A stretch of DNA of 11,327 nt, taken from Burkholderiaceae bacterium (GTDB taxonomy: Bacteria; Pseudomonadota; Gammaproteobacteria; Burkholderiales; Burkholderiaceae). Positions 1 to 7,029 of the stretch are shown piece after piece. The stretch covers positions 1 through 11,327 of the forward strand of contig JAKONS010000219.1 in assembly GCA_022701845.1 (NCBI GenBank). Reading direction: 5' to 3'. Within the stretch, counting starts at the first letter, position 1; each line of letters starts with the position of its first letter. The notes below the pieces were generated by a model that saw only the letters and a program-made list of their open reading frames with translations, ran no database searches and was not told the origin of the DNA. The position numbers and the translations under genes were made by a program.

Positions 1-1393
1 GGCGCTCGAGCAGGGCGTCGAAATCGGGCGGGGCGTTGGCGGCGCGGCCGCAGCTGCCCTTGCCGGTGCAGCCGCCGGCATTGCCGCCCAGCAGCGTGTC
101 GAACTCCTGGGCGACGCGTTCGCGGTGCGCGTCCAGGTCGTGCAGGAAGGGGCACAGCTCGCGGTAGCCGAGGCTGCGCGCCAGCCATTCCAGGTCGGCG
201 TCGGCCACCGGCAGGGCGTGGGTCTGCTGGTCGTCGAGGTACTGGATGCGGTGCTCGACCCGGCGCAGGAAGGTGTAGGCGGCAGCCAGCGCCTGCGCGG
301 TCTCGTTGTCCATCAGGCCGGCGGCGGCCACCCGGCGCAGCGCTTCCAGGGTGGTGCGGTGGCGCAGCTCGGGGAACTGCCCGCCGCGCACCACCTGCAG
401 CAGCTGCACGGTGAATTCGATCTCGCGGATGCCGCCGCGCGACAGCTTCACGTCGTTGGCGCGTTCGGGCTTGCCGGCGCTGCGGCGGGTGGCGTGTTCG
501 CGGATCTGCCGGTGCAGGCTGCGCAGGCCGTCGAACACGCTGTAGTCGAGATAGCGGCGGAACACGAACGGCAGCACCACCTGGCGCAGCCCCTGCACCG
601 CGGTGCCGCCCAGGCAGGCGCGCGGCGCCACCACCCGGCTCTTGAACCAGGCGAAGCGTTCCCACTCGCGGCCCTGCACCACGAAATACTCTTCCAGCGC
701 GGCCAGCGACACCGCGGCCGGCCCGGCGCTGCCGTTGGGCCGCAGCATCAGGTCGACGCGGAACACGAAGCCGTGCTCGGTGACGTCGCCGACCAGCTGA
801 GTGATCGTCTTGACCACGCCGGCGAAGTACTCGTGGTGCGACACCCGGCCGCGGCCGTCGGCGTCGCCCGGCGTCTCGCCGTCGCATTCGTAGACATAGA
901 CCAGGTCGATGTCGCTTGACACGTTGAGCTCGCGCCCGCCCAGCTTGCCCATGCCGACGACCCAGAACTCGCAGCGGCTGCCGTCCGGGTTGGCGGGCGC
1001 GCCGTGGCGGGCGTCGAGGGTGGCGAAGGCATCGGTGCAGGCTGCGTCGAGCACCAGCTCGGCCAGCTCGGTGACGCCGCGCACCACGTCGGCCAGCGGC
1101 GCCTGGGCGTCGCAGTCGAGGGTGGCCAGGCGTTCCATCACCAGCTGGCGCAGGATGCGCACCGCCGCGCTGGTGTCGTAGCCGCGGTCGCGCAGCGCCT
1201 GCAGCGTCTCGGCCATGGCGGCGCGCACCGGCGCGCCGGGCGCCAGCAGCCCGAGCAGGTCGGCGTAGCGGCGGCGCAGCCGCTGCACCAGGCGCGAATG
1301 CTCGGCCAGGCCGCCCGCACCGGGCGCGCCGGCGGCGCCCGCAGGCGCAACAGCATGTTCGTCGAACGGGTCCCCGTGCGGTGTGGCGGTCAT
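1..1393 (-). CDS. glnE: Bifunctional glutamine synthetase adenylyltransferase/adenylyl-removing enzyme, N-terminal half (partial)
   Basis: GlnE attaches AMP to, and removes it from, glutamine synthetase in response to PII and glutamine; it is cytoplasmic. The reading frame runs from ATG at 1393 leftward off the window with no stop: 464 codons, about half of the roughly 950-residue family length. The N-terminal adenylyl-removase nucleotidyltransferase signature is clear: GMGKLGGREL starts at residue 147, followed by SDIDLVYVY with the metal-binding acidic pair D161 and D163. Further on, the family motif KLSRGGIREIEFTVQ is present, and the last visible residues (APPDFDALLE) belong to the linker before the second catalytic domain, which lies outside the window. 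The start is supported by AGGA at 1400-1397, although the gap to the ATG is only 3 nt. It is transcribed divergently from yhdP. Nothing looks broken; the truncation is only the window edge. Confidence 0.97.
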   Translation of the reverse strand, partial: MTATPHGDPFDEHAVAPAGAAGAPGAGGLAEHSRLVQRLRRRYADLLGLLAPGAPVRAAMAETLQALRDRGYDTSAAVRILRQLVMERLATLDCDAQAPLADVVRGVTELAELVLDAACTDAFATLDARHGAPANPDGSRCEFWVVGMGKLGGRELNVSSDIDLVYVYECDGETPGDADGRGRVSHHEYFAGVVKTITQLVGDVTEHGFVFRVDLMLRPNGSAGPAAVSLAALEEYFVVQGREWERFAWFKSRVVAPRACLGGTAVQGLRQVVLPFVFRRYLDYSVFDGLRSLHRQIREHATRRSAGKPERANDVKLSRGGIREIEFTVQLLQVVRGGQFPELRHRTTLEALRRVAAAGLMDNETAQALAAAYTFLRRVEHRIQYLDDQQTHALPVADADLEWLARSLGYRELCPFLHDLDAHRERVAQEFDTLLGGNAGGCTGKGSCGRAANAPPDFDALLER

Positions 1394-1491
1394 AATTCCT
1401 GAGGACATGCCAAGCAATTTTTGACGACGATCCGGGGGTTTTGTACCGGGTCGAAGAGCCGGTTCGACATGCCGAGCGTTAGCCCCATCAC
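1394..1491. promoter_or_regulatory. Divergent glnE/yhdP intergenic region with candidate sigma-70 promoter
   Basis: This 98-bp gap must carry promoters for both divergent genes. On the plus strand, TTGACG (1421-1426) is followed after exactly 17 nt by TACCGG (1444-1449). That is a good -35 but a poor -10, so the promoter is tentative. The segment is visibly less GC-rich than the flanking genes. An in-frame TAG at 1480-1482 limits how far upstream yhdP translation could begin. No clear minus-strand promoter for glnE was recognised. Confidence 0.4.
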
Positions 1492-4400
1492 ATGACCGAA
1501 CCGACAGAGAAGCAGGTCCCTTCGCGGGCCTTGAAGGCGACTGCTGCCGTGGCGGGCGGGATCTTCTGGTCGTTGTCTGCCGCCTGGTTGTGTCTCGTGA
1601 TCGCCTGGTGCGCGATTCACGGCTGGATTGTGCCGCGAATCGCCGATTTCCGTCCCCGCGCCGAGGCCGAAGCCACGCGGCTGCTGGGGGCGCCGGTGCG
1701 CATCGGCTCGCTCACCGCGCGCGCCGGCTGGCTGCTGCCCACCTTCGCCCTGGGCGACGTGCAGGTACTCGACGCGCAGGGCCGCACCGCGCTGCGGCTG
1801 CCGCTGGCGGTGGCCGCCTTCTCGCCGCGCTCGCTGCTGCGGCTGGGTTTCGAGCAGATCTACCTGGAGGCGCCCGAGCTCGACATGCGCCGCACCGCCG
1901 ACGGCCGCCTGCTGGTGGCCGGCCAGCCGGTGGCGACCGGCGGCAGCGAGCGCGGCCACGGCGCCGACTGGCTGTTCTCCCAGGCCGAGATCGTGGTGCG
2001 CGGCGGCACCCTGCGCTGGACCGACGAACGCACCGCCCGCCCCACCCTGGCCCTGACCCAGGTCGATCTGCTGCTGCGCAACAGCGGCTGGCACCACGCG
2101 ATGCGCCTGCAGGCCACGCCGCCGGCCGAGCGCGGCGAGCGCTTCACCGTGGTCGGCGACTTCGACCAGCCGCTGTGGTCGCTGCGCTCCGGCAACTGGC
2201 GCGACTGGAACGGGCCGCTGCATGTCGACCTGCCGAAGATCGACCTGGCGCGGCTCTACGACGAGCTGGGCGACATGGTCGAAAAGCCGATGCCCGCCGG
2301 TGCCGGTGCGCCGCCGCCGGGGCCGCTGTTCGGCATCCGCCACGCCGCCGGCACCGGCTCGCTGCGCGCCTGGGCCGACCTGGCCGACGGCGGCATCACC
2401 GGCGCCACGCTCGACGTCGCGCTGACCGGCCTGGACATGCGTTTCGCCGCCGCGCCCGAGGCGCTGGTGCTGCGCCGGCTGACCGGGCGGGTGGCCGGGC
2501 ACCGGGGCGCCGACGGCTTCGACGTGGCCACCCGCGACCTGGCGCTCACCACCGCCGATGGCACTGTCTGGCCGGGCGGCAACCTGTCGCTCACCCACCG
2601 CCGCGCCGAGCCAGGCCGCAAGGCGCACACCGCGCTCGGCGCCGACCGGCTCGACCTGGCATCGCTGGCCGGCATCGCCCGCGGCCTGCCGCTGGGCGCC
2701 CGGGCGCAGCGCGCGCTGGCCGAGCGCGCGCCGCGCGGGCTGCTCGAATCCCTGACCGCCGAATGGGACGCGGAAGTCGCCGACGACATCGCCGACGCCG
2801 CCGACAGCGCGCGCGAATTCCAGGCCCGCGGCCGGGTCACCGGCCTGGCGGTGGCGTCGCTGCCGCCGGACGCCGCCCACCGCGCCGCCGCGGTGGCCGC
2901 CGAAGCCGCGCTGCGGGCGAAGGACCCCCAGGGCCATCGCCATGCCCACCCGCCGCTCGGGCAGCCCGGCGTGCGCGGCGCCGATGTCGATTTCGCGCTG
3001 ACCCAGGCCGGCGGCACGGCGCGGGTGGTGCTGCACGACGGCGCACTCGATTTCCCGGGCGTGTTCGAGGAATCGACGGTGCCGTTCGATTCCCTGAAGG
3101 CCGACCTGCGCTGGCAGCGCGGCGCCGACGGCCGGCTGGCGGTGCAGGTGCCGCAGGCGTCCTTCGCCAACCGCGACGCCGCCGGCGAACTCAATGCCAC
3201 CTGGCACACCGCCGACGCGGCCGACCCGGCCCAGCGCATGCCCGGCGTGCTCGACCTGAGCGGCTCGCTCAGCCGCGCCGACGGCACCCGGGTGTACCGC
3301 TACCTGCCGCAGACGATCGGCCCCGAGGTGCGGCGCTATGTGCGCGACGCGATCAGCGCCGGGGTCGCCACCTCGGCGCAGTTCCGGGTGCGCGGCGACC
3401 TGCACCACATGCCCTTCGCCGACCAGAAGCAGGGCCTGTTCCAGATCGGCGCGAAGCTGCGCGACGTGACCTATGCCTATGCGCCGCCCGAGATCGAGGC
3501 CGCCGGCGCGCTGCCCTGGCCGGCACTGGTGCGGCTGAACGGCGAGCTGGTGTTCGAGGGCCGTGGCATGGAGATCCGCAACGCCACCGGCAGGCTCGAA
3601 TCGCCCGACTCGATGCGGGCCACCGGCGCACGCGGCGCCGAGCCGCCGGCGCCCCGCAGCGCGGCCACGCCCGCCTTGCAGGCCGGCGCCATCGACGTGC
3701 TGCGGGTCGATGCCCGCATTCCCGATCTGTCGCACCCGGTGGTGGCGCTGCAGGTGCGCGCCCGCGGGCCGCTGGCCGAGATGGTCGACACCGTGGCGGC
3801 GGCGCCGCTGGGCGCGCTCACCGGCCGCGCGCTGGCCCGCGCCGAGGCCACCGGCAATGCCGAGCTGCAGCTCGGCCTGTCGCTGCCGATCGGCGAGCTG
3901 CGCGCCAGCAAGGTGCGCGGCGCGCTGGTGCTGGCCGGCAACGACCTGCGCATCACGCCGACCGCGCCGCTGCTGGCATCGGCGCGCGGCACGGTGGCGT
4001 TCAGCGAATCGGGCTTTTCGCTGGAGGGCGTGCAGGCCCGCATGCTGGGCGGCGAGGTGCGCATGGCCGGCGGCATGAAACGCGACCCGGCCGCGGCGGC
4101 GCCCGGCGGCCCGCCGCGCCTGGCCCTCAGCGCCGAAGGCTCGCTCACCGCCGAGGGCCTGCGCGAGGCGACCGGCCTGGGCGCGGTGGCGCGGCTGGCG
4201 GCATCGGCGTCGGGCGGCACCCGCTACAGCGCGGCGTTCTCGATCGTCGACGGCCATCCGGAGGTATCGGTCGACAGCAGTCTGCAGGGCCTGGCGCTCG
4301 CGCTGCCGGCGCCGCTCGGCAAGACCGCGGCCAGCAGCCTGCCGCTGCATTTCCAGACCCGCCTGCTGCCGCAGCCCGGGCGCGACGAGGTGACGATGAC

Positions 4401-5778
4401 GCTCGGCGACGTGGTCGCGGTGCGCTTCCTGCGCTCGCTCGCCGAGCCGACGCCGAAGGTGCTGGCCGGCAGCCTGGCGGTCGGCCTGGACGCCGGCGAG
4501 CAGGCGCCGCTGCCCGACGAGGGCGTGGCCGCCAACGTGCGGCTCGACACCCTGGATGTCGACGCCTGGCGCGCGGTCATCGCCCAGGTCGGCGAACAGG
4601 CGCCGGCGGGTGCGTCGGCCCCGGCGGCGACGCCCGCCAGCCGCCGCTCCGAGGGCGCCGACTACCTGCCCGACACCCTGGCCCTGCGCGCCCGTCGCCT
4701 GACCGCGGCCGGCCGCGAACTGCACGACGTGGTGGTGGGCGGCTCCTATGCCGACGGCCTGTGGCGCGCCAATGTCGATGCGCGCGAGCTGGGCGGATAC
4801 CTGGAATACCACCAGGCGGCGGCCGGCCGGCAGGCCCGCCTGCTGGCGCGGCTGTCGCGGCTGCAGGTGCCCGACAGCGCCGCGCAGGATGTCGAATCGC
4901 TCACCGACGATTCGCAGCGCTCGCGCGACCCGACCCGCCCCGGCGCGGCGGTGTCGGCGATGCCGGCGCTCGACATCGTGGTCGACGACTTCCAGCTCAA
5001 GGGCCGCCACCTGGGCCGCATCGAGGTGCAGGCGATCAACCGCGATGCCGAATGGCGGCTCGACAAGCTGCAGATCACCCTGCCGGAGGCCACCTTCGCC
5101 GCCACCGGCCGCTGGGGCCGGCGCACGCCGCGCGCGGCGCGCCGCACCGATCTGGATTTCCGCCTCGACCTGCGCGACACCGGCGCGCTGCTGGGCCGGC
5201 TCGGCATGTCGGGCGTCATCGCCCACGGCGCCGGGCAACTGGCCGGCAAGGTCGACTGGCAGGGCTCGCCCTTCAGCCCCGACTACGCCTCGATGGACGG
5301 CCGGCTGCACCTCGACGTGGCCACCGGCCAGTTCCTGAAGGCCGACCCCGGCCTGGCCAAGCTGCTCGGTGTGCTGTCGCTGCAATCGCTGCCGCGCCGG
5401 CTGACGCTGGATTTCCGCGATGTGTTCAGCGAGGGTTTCGCCTTCGACTACGTGCGCGGCGACGTGCGCATCGACGACGGCATCGCCCGCACCGATCCGC
5501 TGGTGATGAAGGGCGTGGCGGCCACGGTGCGCATGGACGGCAGCGCCGACATCCGGCGCGAGACCCAGGACCTGCGGGTGGTGGTGGTGCCCGAGATCAA
5601 CGCCGGCACCGCCTCGCTGCTGGCCACCATCGTGAACCCGGTGCTCGGCGTGGGCACCTTCCTGGCGCAGGCGCTGCTGCGCGGCCCGCTGATCCGCGCC
5701 ACCACCCAGGAGTTCGAGATCACCGGCAGCTGGACCGATCCGAAGATCGTCAAGCAGCAGGGCGGCCGGGCGCGCTGA
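1492..5778 (+). CDS. yhdP: YhdP family (AsmA-like) envelope phospholipid-transport protein
   Basis: YhdP is an inner-membrane-anchored AsmA-like protein that spans the periplasm as a long beta-groove and helps carry phospholipids to the outer membrane. This copy has 1428 residues; E. coli YhdP has about 1270. One hydrophobic segment at residues 18-43 anchors the N-terminus, and the rest is periplasmic. The conserved C-terminal region is recognisable: FLKADPGLAKLLGVLSLQSL begins at residue 1281, followed by the FRDVFSEGFAFDYVRGD stretch and a terminal hydrophobic VNPVLGVGTFLAQALL segment. The extra length sits partly in Pro/Ala/Arg- or His-rich inserts near residues 478-489, 703-735 and 1034-1060, probably disordered loops. 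An in-frame TAG four codons upstream fixes ATG 1492 as the first usable start, although no strong Shine-Dalgarno precedes it. In many betaproteobacteria this gene lies beside glnE, a nitrilase-family gene and tldD; here a foreign-looking gene follows it. Confidence 0.93.
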   Translation: MTEPTEKQVPSRALKATAAVAGGIFWSLSAAWLCLVIAWCAIHGWIVPRIADFRPRAEAEATRLLGAPVRIGSLTARAGWLLPTFALGDVQVLDAQGRTALRLPLAVAAFSPRSLLRLGFEQIYLEAPELDMRRTADGRLLVAGQPVATGGSERGHGADWLFSQAEIVVRGGTLRWTDERTARPTLALTQVDLLLRNSGWHHAMRLQATPPAERGERFTVVGDFDQPLWSLRSGNWRDWNGPLHVDLPKIDLARLYDELGDMVEKPMPAGAGAPPPGPLFGIRHAAGTGSLRAWADLADGGITGATLDVALTGLDMRFAAAPEALVLRRLTGRVAGHRGADGFDVATRDLALTTADGTVWPGGNLSLTHRRAEPGRKAHTALGADRLDLASLAGIARGLPLGARAQRALAERAPRGLLESLTAEWDAEVADDIADAADSAREFQARGRVTGLAVASLPPDAAHRAAAVAAEAALRAKDPQGHRHAHPPLGQPGVRGADVDFALTQAGGTARVVLHDGALDFPGVFEESTVPFDSLKADLRWQRGADGRLAVQVPQASFANRDAAGELNATWHTADAADPAQRMPGVLDLSGSLSRADGTRVYRYLPQTIGPEVRRYVRDAISAGVATSAQFRVRGDLHHMPFADQKQGLFQIGAKLRDVTYAYAPPEIEAAGALPWPALVRLNGELVFEGRGMEIRNATGRLESPDSMRATGARGAEPPAPRSAATPALQAGAIDVLRVDARIPDLSHPVVALQVRARGPLAEMVDTVAAAPLGALTGRALARAEATGNAELQLGLSLPIGELRASKVRGALVLAGNDLRITPTAPLLASARGTVAFSESGFSLEGVQARMLGGEVRMAGGMKRDPAAAAPGGPPRLALSAEGSLTAEGLREATGLGAVARLAASASGGTRYSAAFSIVDGHPEVSVDSSLQGLALALPAPLGKTAASSLPLHFQTRLLPQPGRDEVTMTLGDVVAVRFLRSLAEPTPKVLAGSLAVGLDAGEQAPLPDEGVAANVRLDTLDVDAWRAVIAQVGEQAPAGASAPAATPASRRSEGADYLPDTLALRARRLTAAGRELHDVVVGGSYADGLWRANVDARELGGYLEYHQAAAGRQARLLARLSRLQVPDSAAQDVESLTDDSQRSRDPTRPGAAVSAMPALDIVVDDFQLKGRHLGRIEVQAINRDAEWRLDKLQITLPEATFAATGRWGRRTPRAARRTDLDFRLDLRDTGALLGRLGMSGVIAHGAGQLAGKVDWQGSPFSPDYASMDGRLHLDVATGQFLKADPGLAKLLGVLSLQSLPRRLTLDFRDVFSEGFAFDYVRGDVRIDDGIARTDPLVMKGVAATVRMDGSADIRRETQDLRVVVVPEINAGTASLLATIVNPVLGVGTFLAQALLRGPLIRATTQEFEITGSWTDPKIVKQQGGRAR

Positions 5779-5808
5779 CGCGGCGCGCGCGCCCGGGGCC
5801 GGGCGTCA
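5776..5808. terminator. GC-rich hairpin at convergent gene ends, possible bidirectional terminator
   Basis: The stop codons of yhdP (TGA 5776-5778) and of the minus-strand gene (5808-5806) are only 27 bp apart. The interval contains a palindrome: CGCCCGG (5790-5796) pairs with CCGGGCG (5799-5805). An outer pair, TGACGC (5776-5781) with GCGTCA (5803-5808), includes both stop codons and competes in part with the inner stem. There is no U-tract on either side, so intrinsic termination would be weak. The arrangement is symmetric and could act on both strands. Confidence 0.35.
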
Positions 5809-6852
5809 GAACCAGCGGGTCAGCGGCGACTCGGGCAGCCGCGGCGTGGCGGGCGTCGCCCCGATCGCCGCACCGGTGGGAAACAGCAGGTGCAGGCCTA
5901 CACCGGCAGCGGCTGCGGCGTCGTCCGCCGGATCGTCGCCACGCTGGCCGACCTCGGTCATGTAACCGGCCACCGCCTGCGACATCGACGGCGCATGCCG
6001 GTAGCGCGGCAGGTGCGAGCGCGCATCGCGAATCTCGTAGCGCTCCGGGCCGTTGCGGCACACCAGCACCGACCGCACGCCGGTCGGCGGGCTGCGACCG
6101 ATGTCGAAGCTCAGGCCGACCGCGTCCGCGGCGTCGATGGCGGCGGCCTGCGCCGCGCCCTGCGGGCCGGCGAACGACAGCGAGCCGTCGCGCTGCAGCA
6201 CGGCGGGCACCAGGCCGAGCGCGGCGCCGCCGGCGCGTGCGCTGGGGCTGGCGGTGTTGTGGAAATCGCGCAGGTCCTCCAGCCGGTAGTCGTTGATCGG
6301 CGCGGGGCGACCGCCCTTGCGGCCCTGCACGAAGGCGTCGAGCTCGCCGCGCGAGGCGAGCACGCGGTAGTCGTTGCCGGCCATCGCCATCGCCAGCATG
6401 TTGAGGGTGTGCAGGCCGCAGCGCAGGCCGTTCTGGCACTCGTGGTAGCGGGTGCGGTTCTGCACCCCGGGCAGGTCGAAGGCCAGCAGGCTCTCGTGCT
6501 CGGCAAAGCCCGGCGGCTGGAAGCGGTAGAGGGCGCCCTGTTCGTGGTCCTGCAGCGCGGTCACCAGCTGGGGCGGCAGCGGGCCGGGCGGCGGCGCGAA
6601 GGCGTGCACCATCTCCTGCAGGGGGATGTCGCCGGCGTCGTCGCGGCCGCGGCCGCGGCGCGGGCAGAGGCAATCCAGGAGATGGCCGAGGCCGTGGCGG
6701 TGCCCGGTCGCCGCGCCGCTGGCGTCGATGGTGGTGCTGGTGTCGGTGGGGGTGTGCGTGTCGGTGGGCGAGGCGGGCGTGCTGCGTTGCGCGCCGCGGG
6801 TGGAAGACGGGTCGCGGGCCGTGTGCGCGGTGCGGGTGGTGGTGTGGAACAT
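5806..6852 (-). CDS. Candidate type III effector with Josephin-like cysteine protease/deubiquitinase domain
   Basis: I do not recognise a named family for this 348-residue protein. Residues 1-50 are rich in Ser, Thr, His and Pro with few acidic residues, which is the usual look of a type III secretion signal; no Sec signal or membrane helix is seen. Residues 136-153 (YHECQNGLRCGLHTLNML) match the Josephin active-site segment of ataxin-3 position for position: aromatic-His-Glu-x-Gln, then Cys145, His148 and Asn151 at the spacing of C14, H17 and N20. The remainder fits a Josephin domain of about 190 residues, ending in a hydrophobic strand GVGLHLLF (317-324). The catalytic His expected before YEIRDARS is missing: Arg260, Ser261 or Arg271 occupies the candidate positions. 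ATG 6852 is chosen over an upstream in-frame ATG at 6966 because AGGAG (6862-6858) precedes it and the PIP box and -10-like sequence lie inside the longer version. The gene is convergent with yhdP and divergent from the amidase. That it is a gene is well supported; the effector and Josephin roles are inference. A papain-like protease of another family is the main alternative. Confidence 0.8.
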   Translation of the reverse strand: MFHTTTRTAHTARDPSSTRGAQRSTPASPTDTHTPTDTSTTIDASGAATGHRHGLGHLLDCLCPRRGRGRDDAGDIPLQEMVHAFAPPPGPLPPQLVTALQDHEQGALYRFQPPGFAEHESLLAFDLPGVQNRTRYHECQNGLRCGLHTLNMLAMAMAGNDYRVLASRGELDAFVQGRKGGRPAPINDYRLEDLRDFHNTASPSARAGGAALGLVPAVLQRDGSLSFAGPQGAAQAAAIDAADAVGLSFDIGRSPPTGVRSVLVCRNGPERYEIRDARSHLPRYRHAPSMSQAVAGYMTEVGQRGDDPADDAAAAAGVGLHLLFPTGAAIGATPATPRLPESPLTRWF

Positions 6853-6857
6853 GGACT

Positions 6858-6862
6858 CTCCT
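6858..6862 (-). promoter_or_regulatory. Shine-Dalgarno that sets the start of the candidate effector
   Basis: On the minus strand AGGAG lies 5 nt before ATG 6852. It decides the start against in-frame ATGs at 6879 and 6966. The former overlaps the -10-like sequence, and the latter lies upstream of the PIP box. Confidence 0.7.
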
Positions 6863-6877
6863 GGAAATGGGAGGCGC

Positions 6878-6883
6878 ATCGTC
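6878..6883 (-). promoter_or_regulatory. -10-like hexamer downstream of PIP box
   Basis: GACGAT on the minus strand (6883 to 6878) begins 31 nt after the PIP box, inside the 30-32 nt window known for HrpX/HrpB promoters. The reported consensus is YANNNT; here A and T fit but the first base is G. It would give a leader of roughly 20 nt before ATG 6852. Confidence 0.5.
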
Positions 6884-6914
6884 CCGGCTGCGGCGGGGCC
6901 CCGGCCGGAATCTG

Positions 6915-6939
6915 ACGAAATGCTGCACCGCGGGGCGAA
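6915..6939 (-). promoter_or_regulatory. Perfect PIP box (HrpX/HrpB-type regulator site)
   Basis: On the minus strand, TTCGC (6939-6935) and TTCGT (6919-6915) are separated by exactly 15 nt (6934-6920), matching the plant-inducible-promoter consensus TTCGB-N15-TTCGB. In plant-pathogenic Xanthomonas, Ralstonia and Acidovorax this site recruits the AraC-type activator HrpX or HrpB and marks type III effector genes. Here it points at the Josephin-like gene, whose ATG is 62 nt downstream, with a properly spaced -10-like hexamer between. The function is inferred from sequence and spacing only. Confidence 0.7.
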
Positions 6940-7029
6940 GGCCGGCCGGCGCGGGGGCGGCGACAATGCGATCGCCGCTCCTGGTCGAATTCCGTCGTTT
7001 TCCTTCGCTTTTCAAACCATCTTTTCGCC

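Noticed and set aside
125..919. Plus-strand open frame in the glnE region
   Set aside because: It is antisense to glnE, whose motifs are intact and continuous on the minus strand to the window edge.
1390..5385. A 1331-codon open frame on the minus strand opposite yhdP
   Set aside because: It is rich in Gln, His, Gly and Arg with no domain; this is the usual by-product of G/C at third codon positions in the real plus-strand gene. Its start also lies antisense within yhdP and it runs into the glnE start.
1590..6296. A 1568-codon open frame on the plus strand overlapping yhdP in another frame and continuing beyond its stop
   Set aside because: It is longer than yhdP but almost entirely Arg/Ala/Pro/Gly low-complexity with no recognisable motif. 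yhdP has the membrane anchor and family C-terminus, so this is a composition artefact.
5890..6915. Plus-strand open frame opposite the Josephin-like gene
   Set aside because: It is a Val/Ala/Gly/Arg-rich shadow without motifs. The minus strand has the ribosome site, the promoter and the protease signature.
6853..6966. N-terminal extension of the effector-like protein to an ATG at 6966
   Set aside because: The extension would contain the PIP box and -10-like hexamer within coding sequence, while AGGAG sits correctly before ATG 6852.
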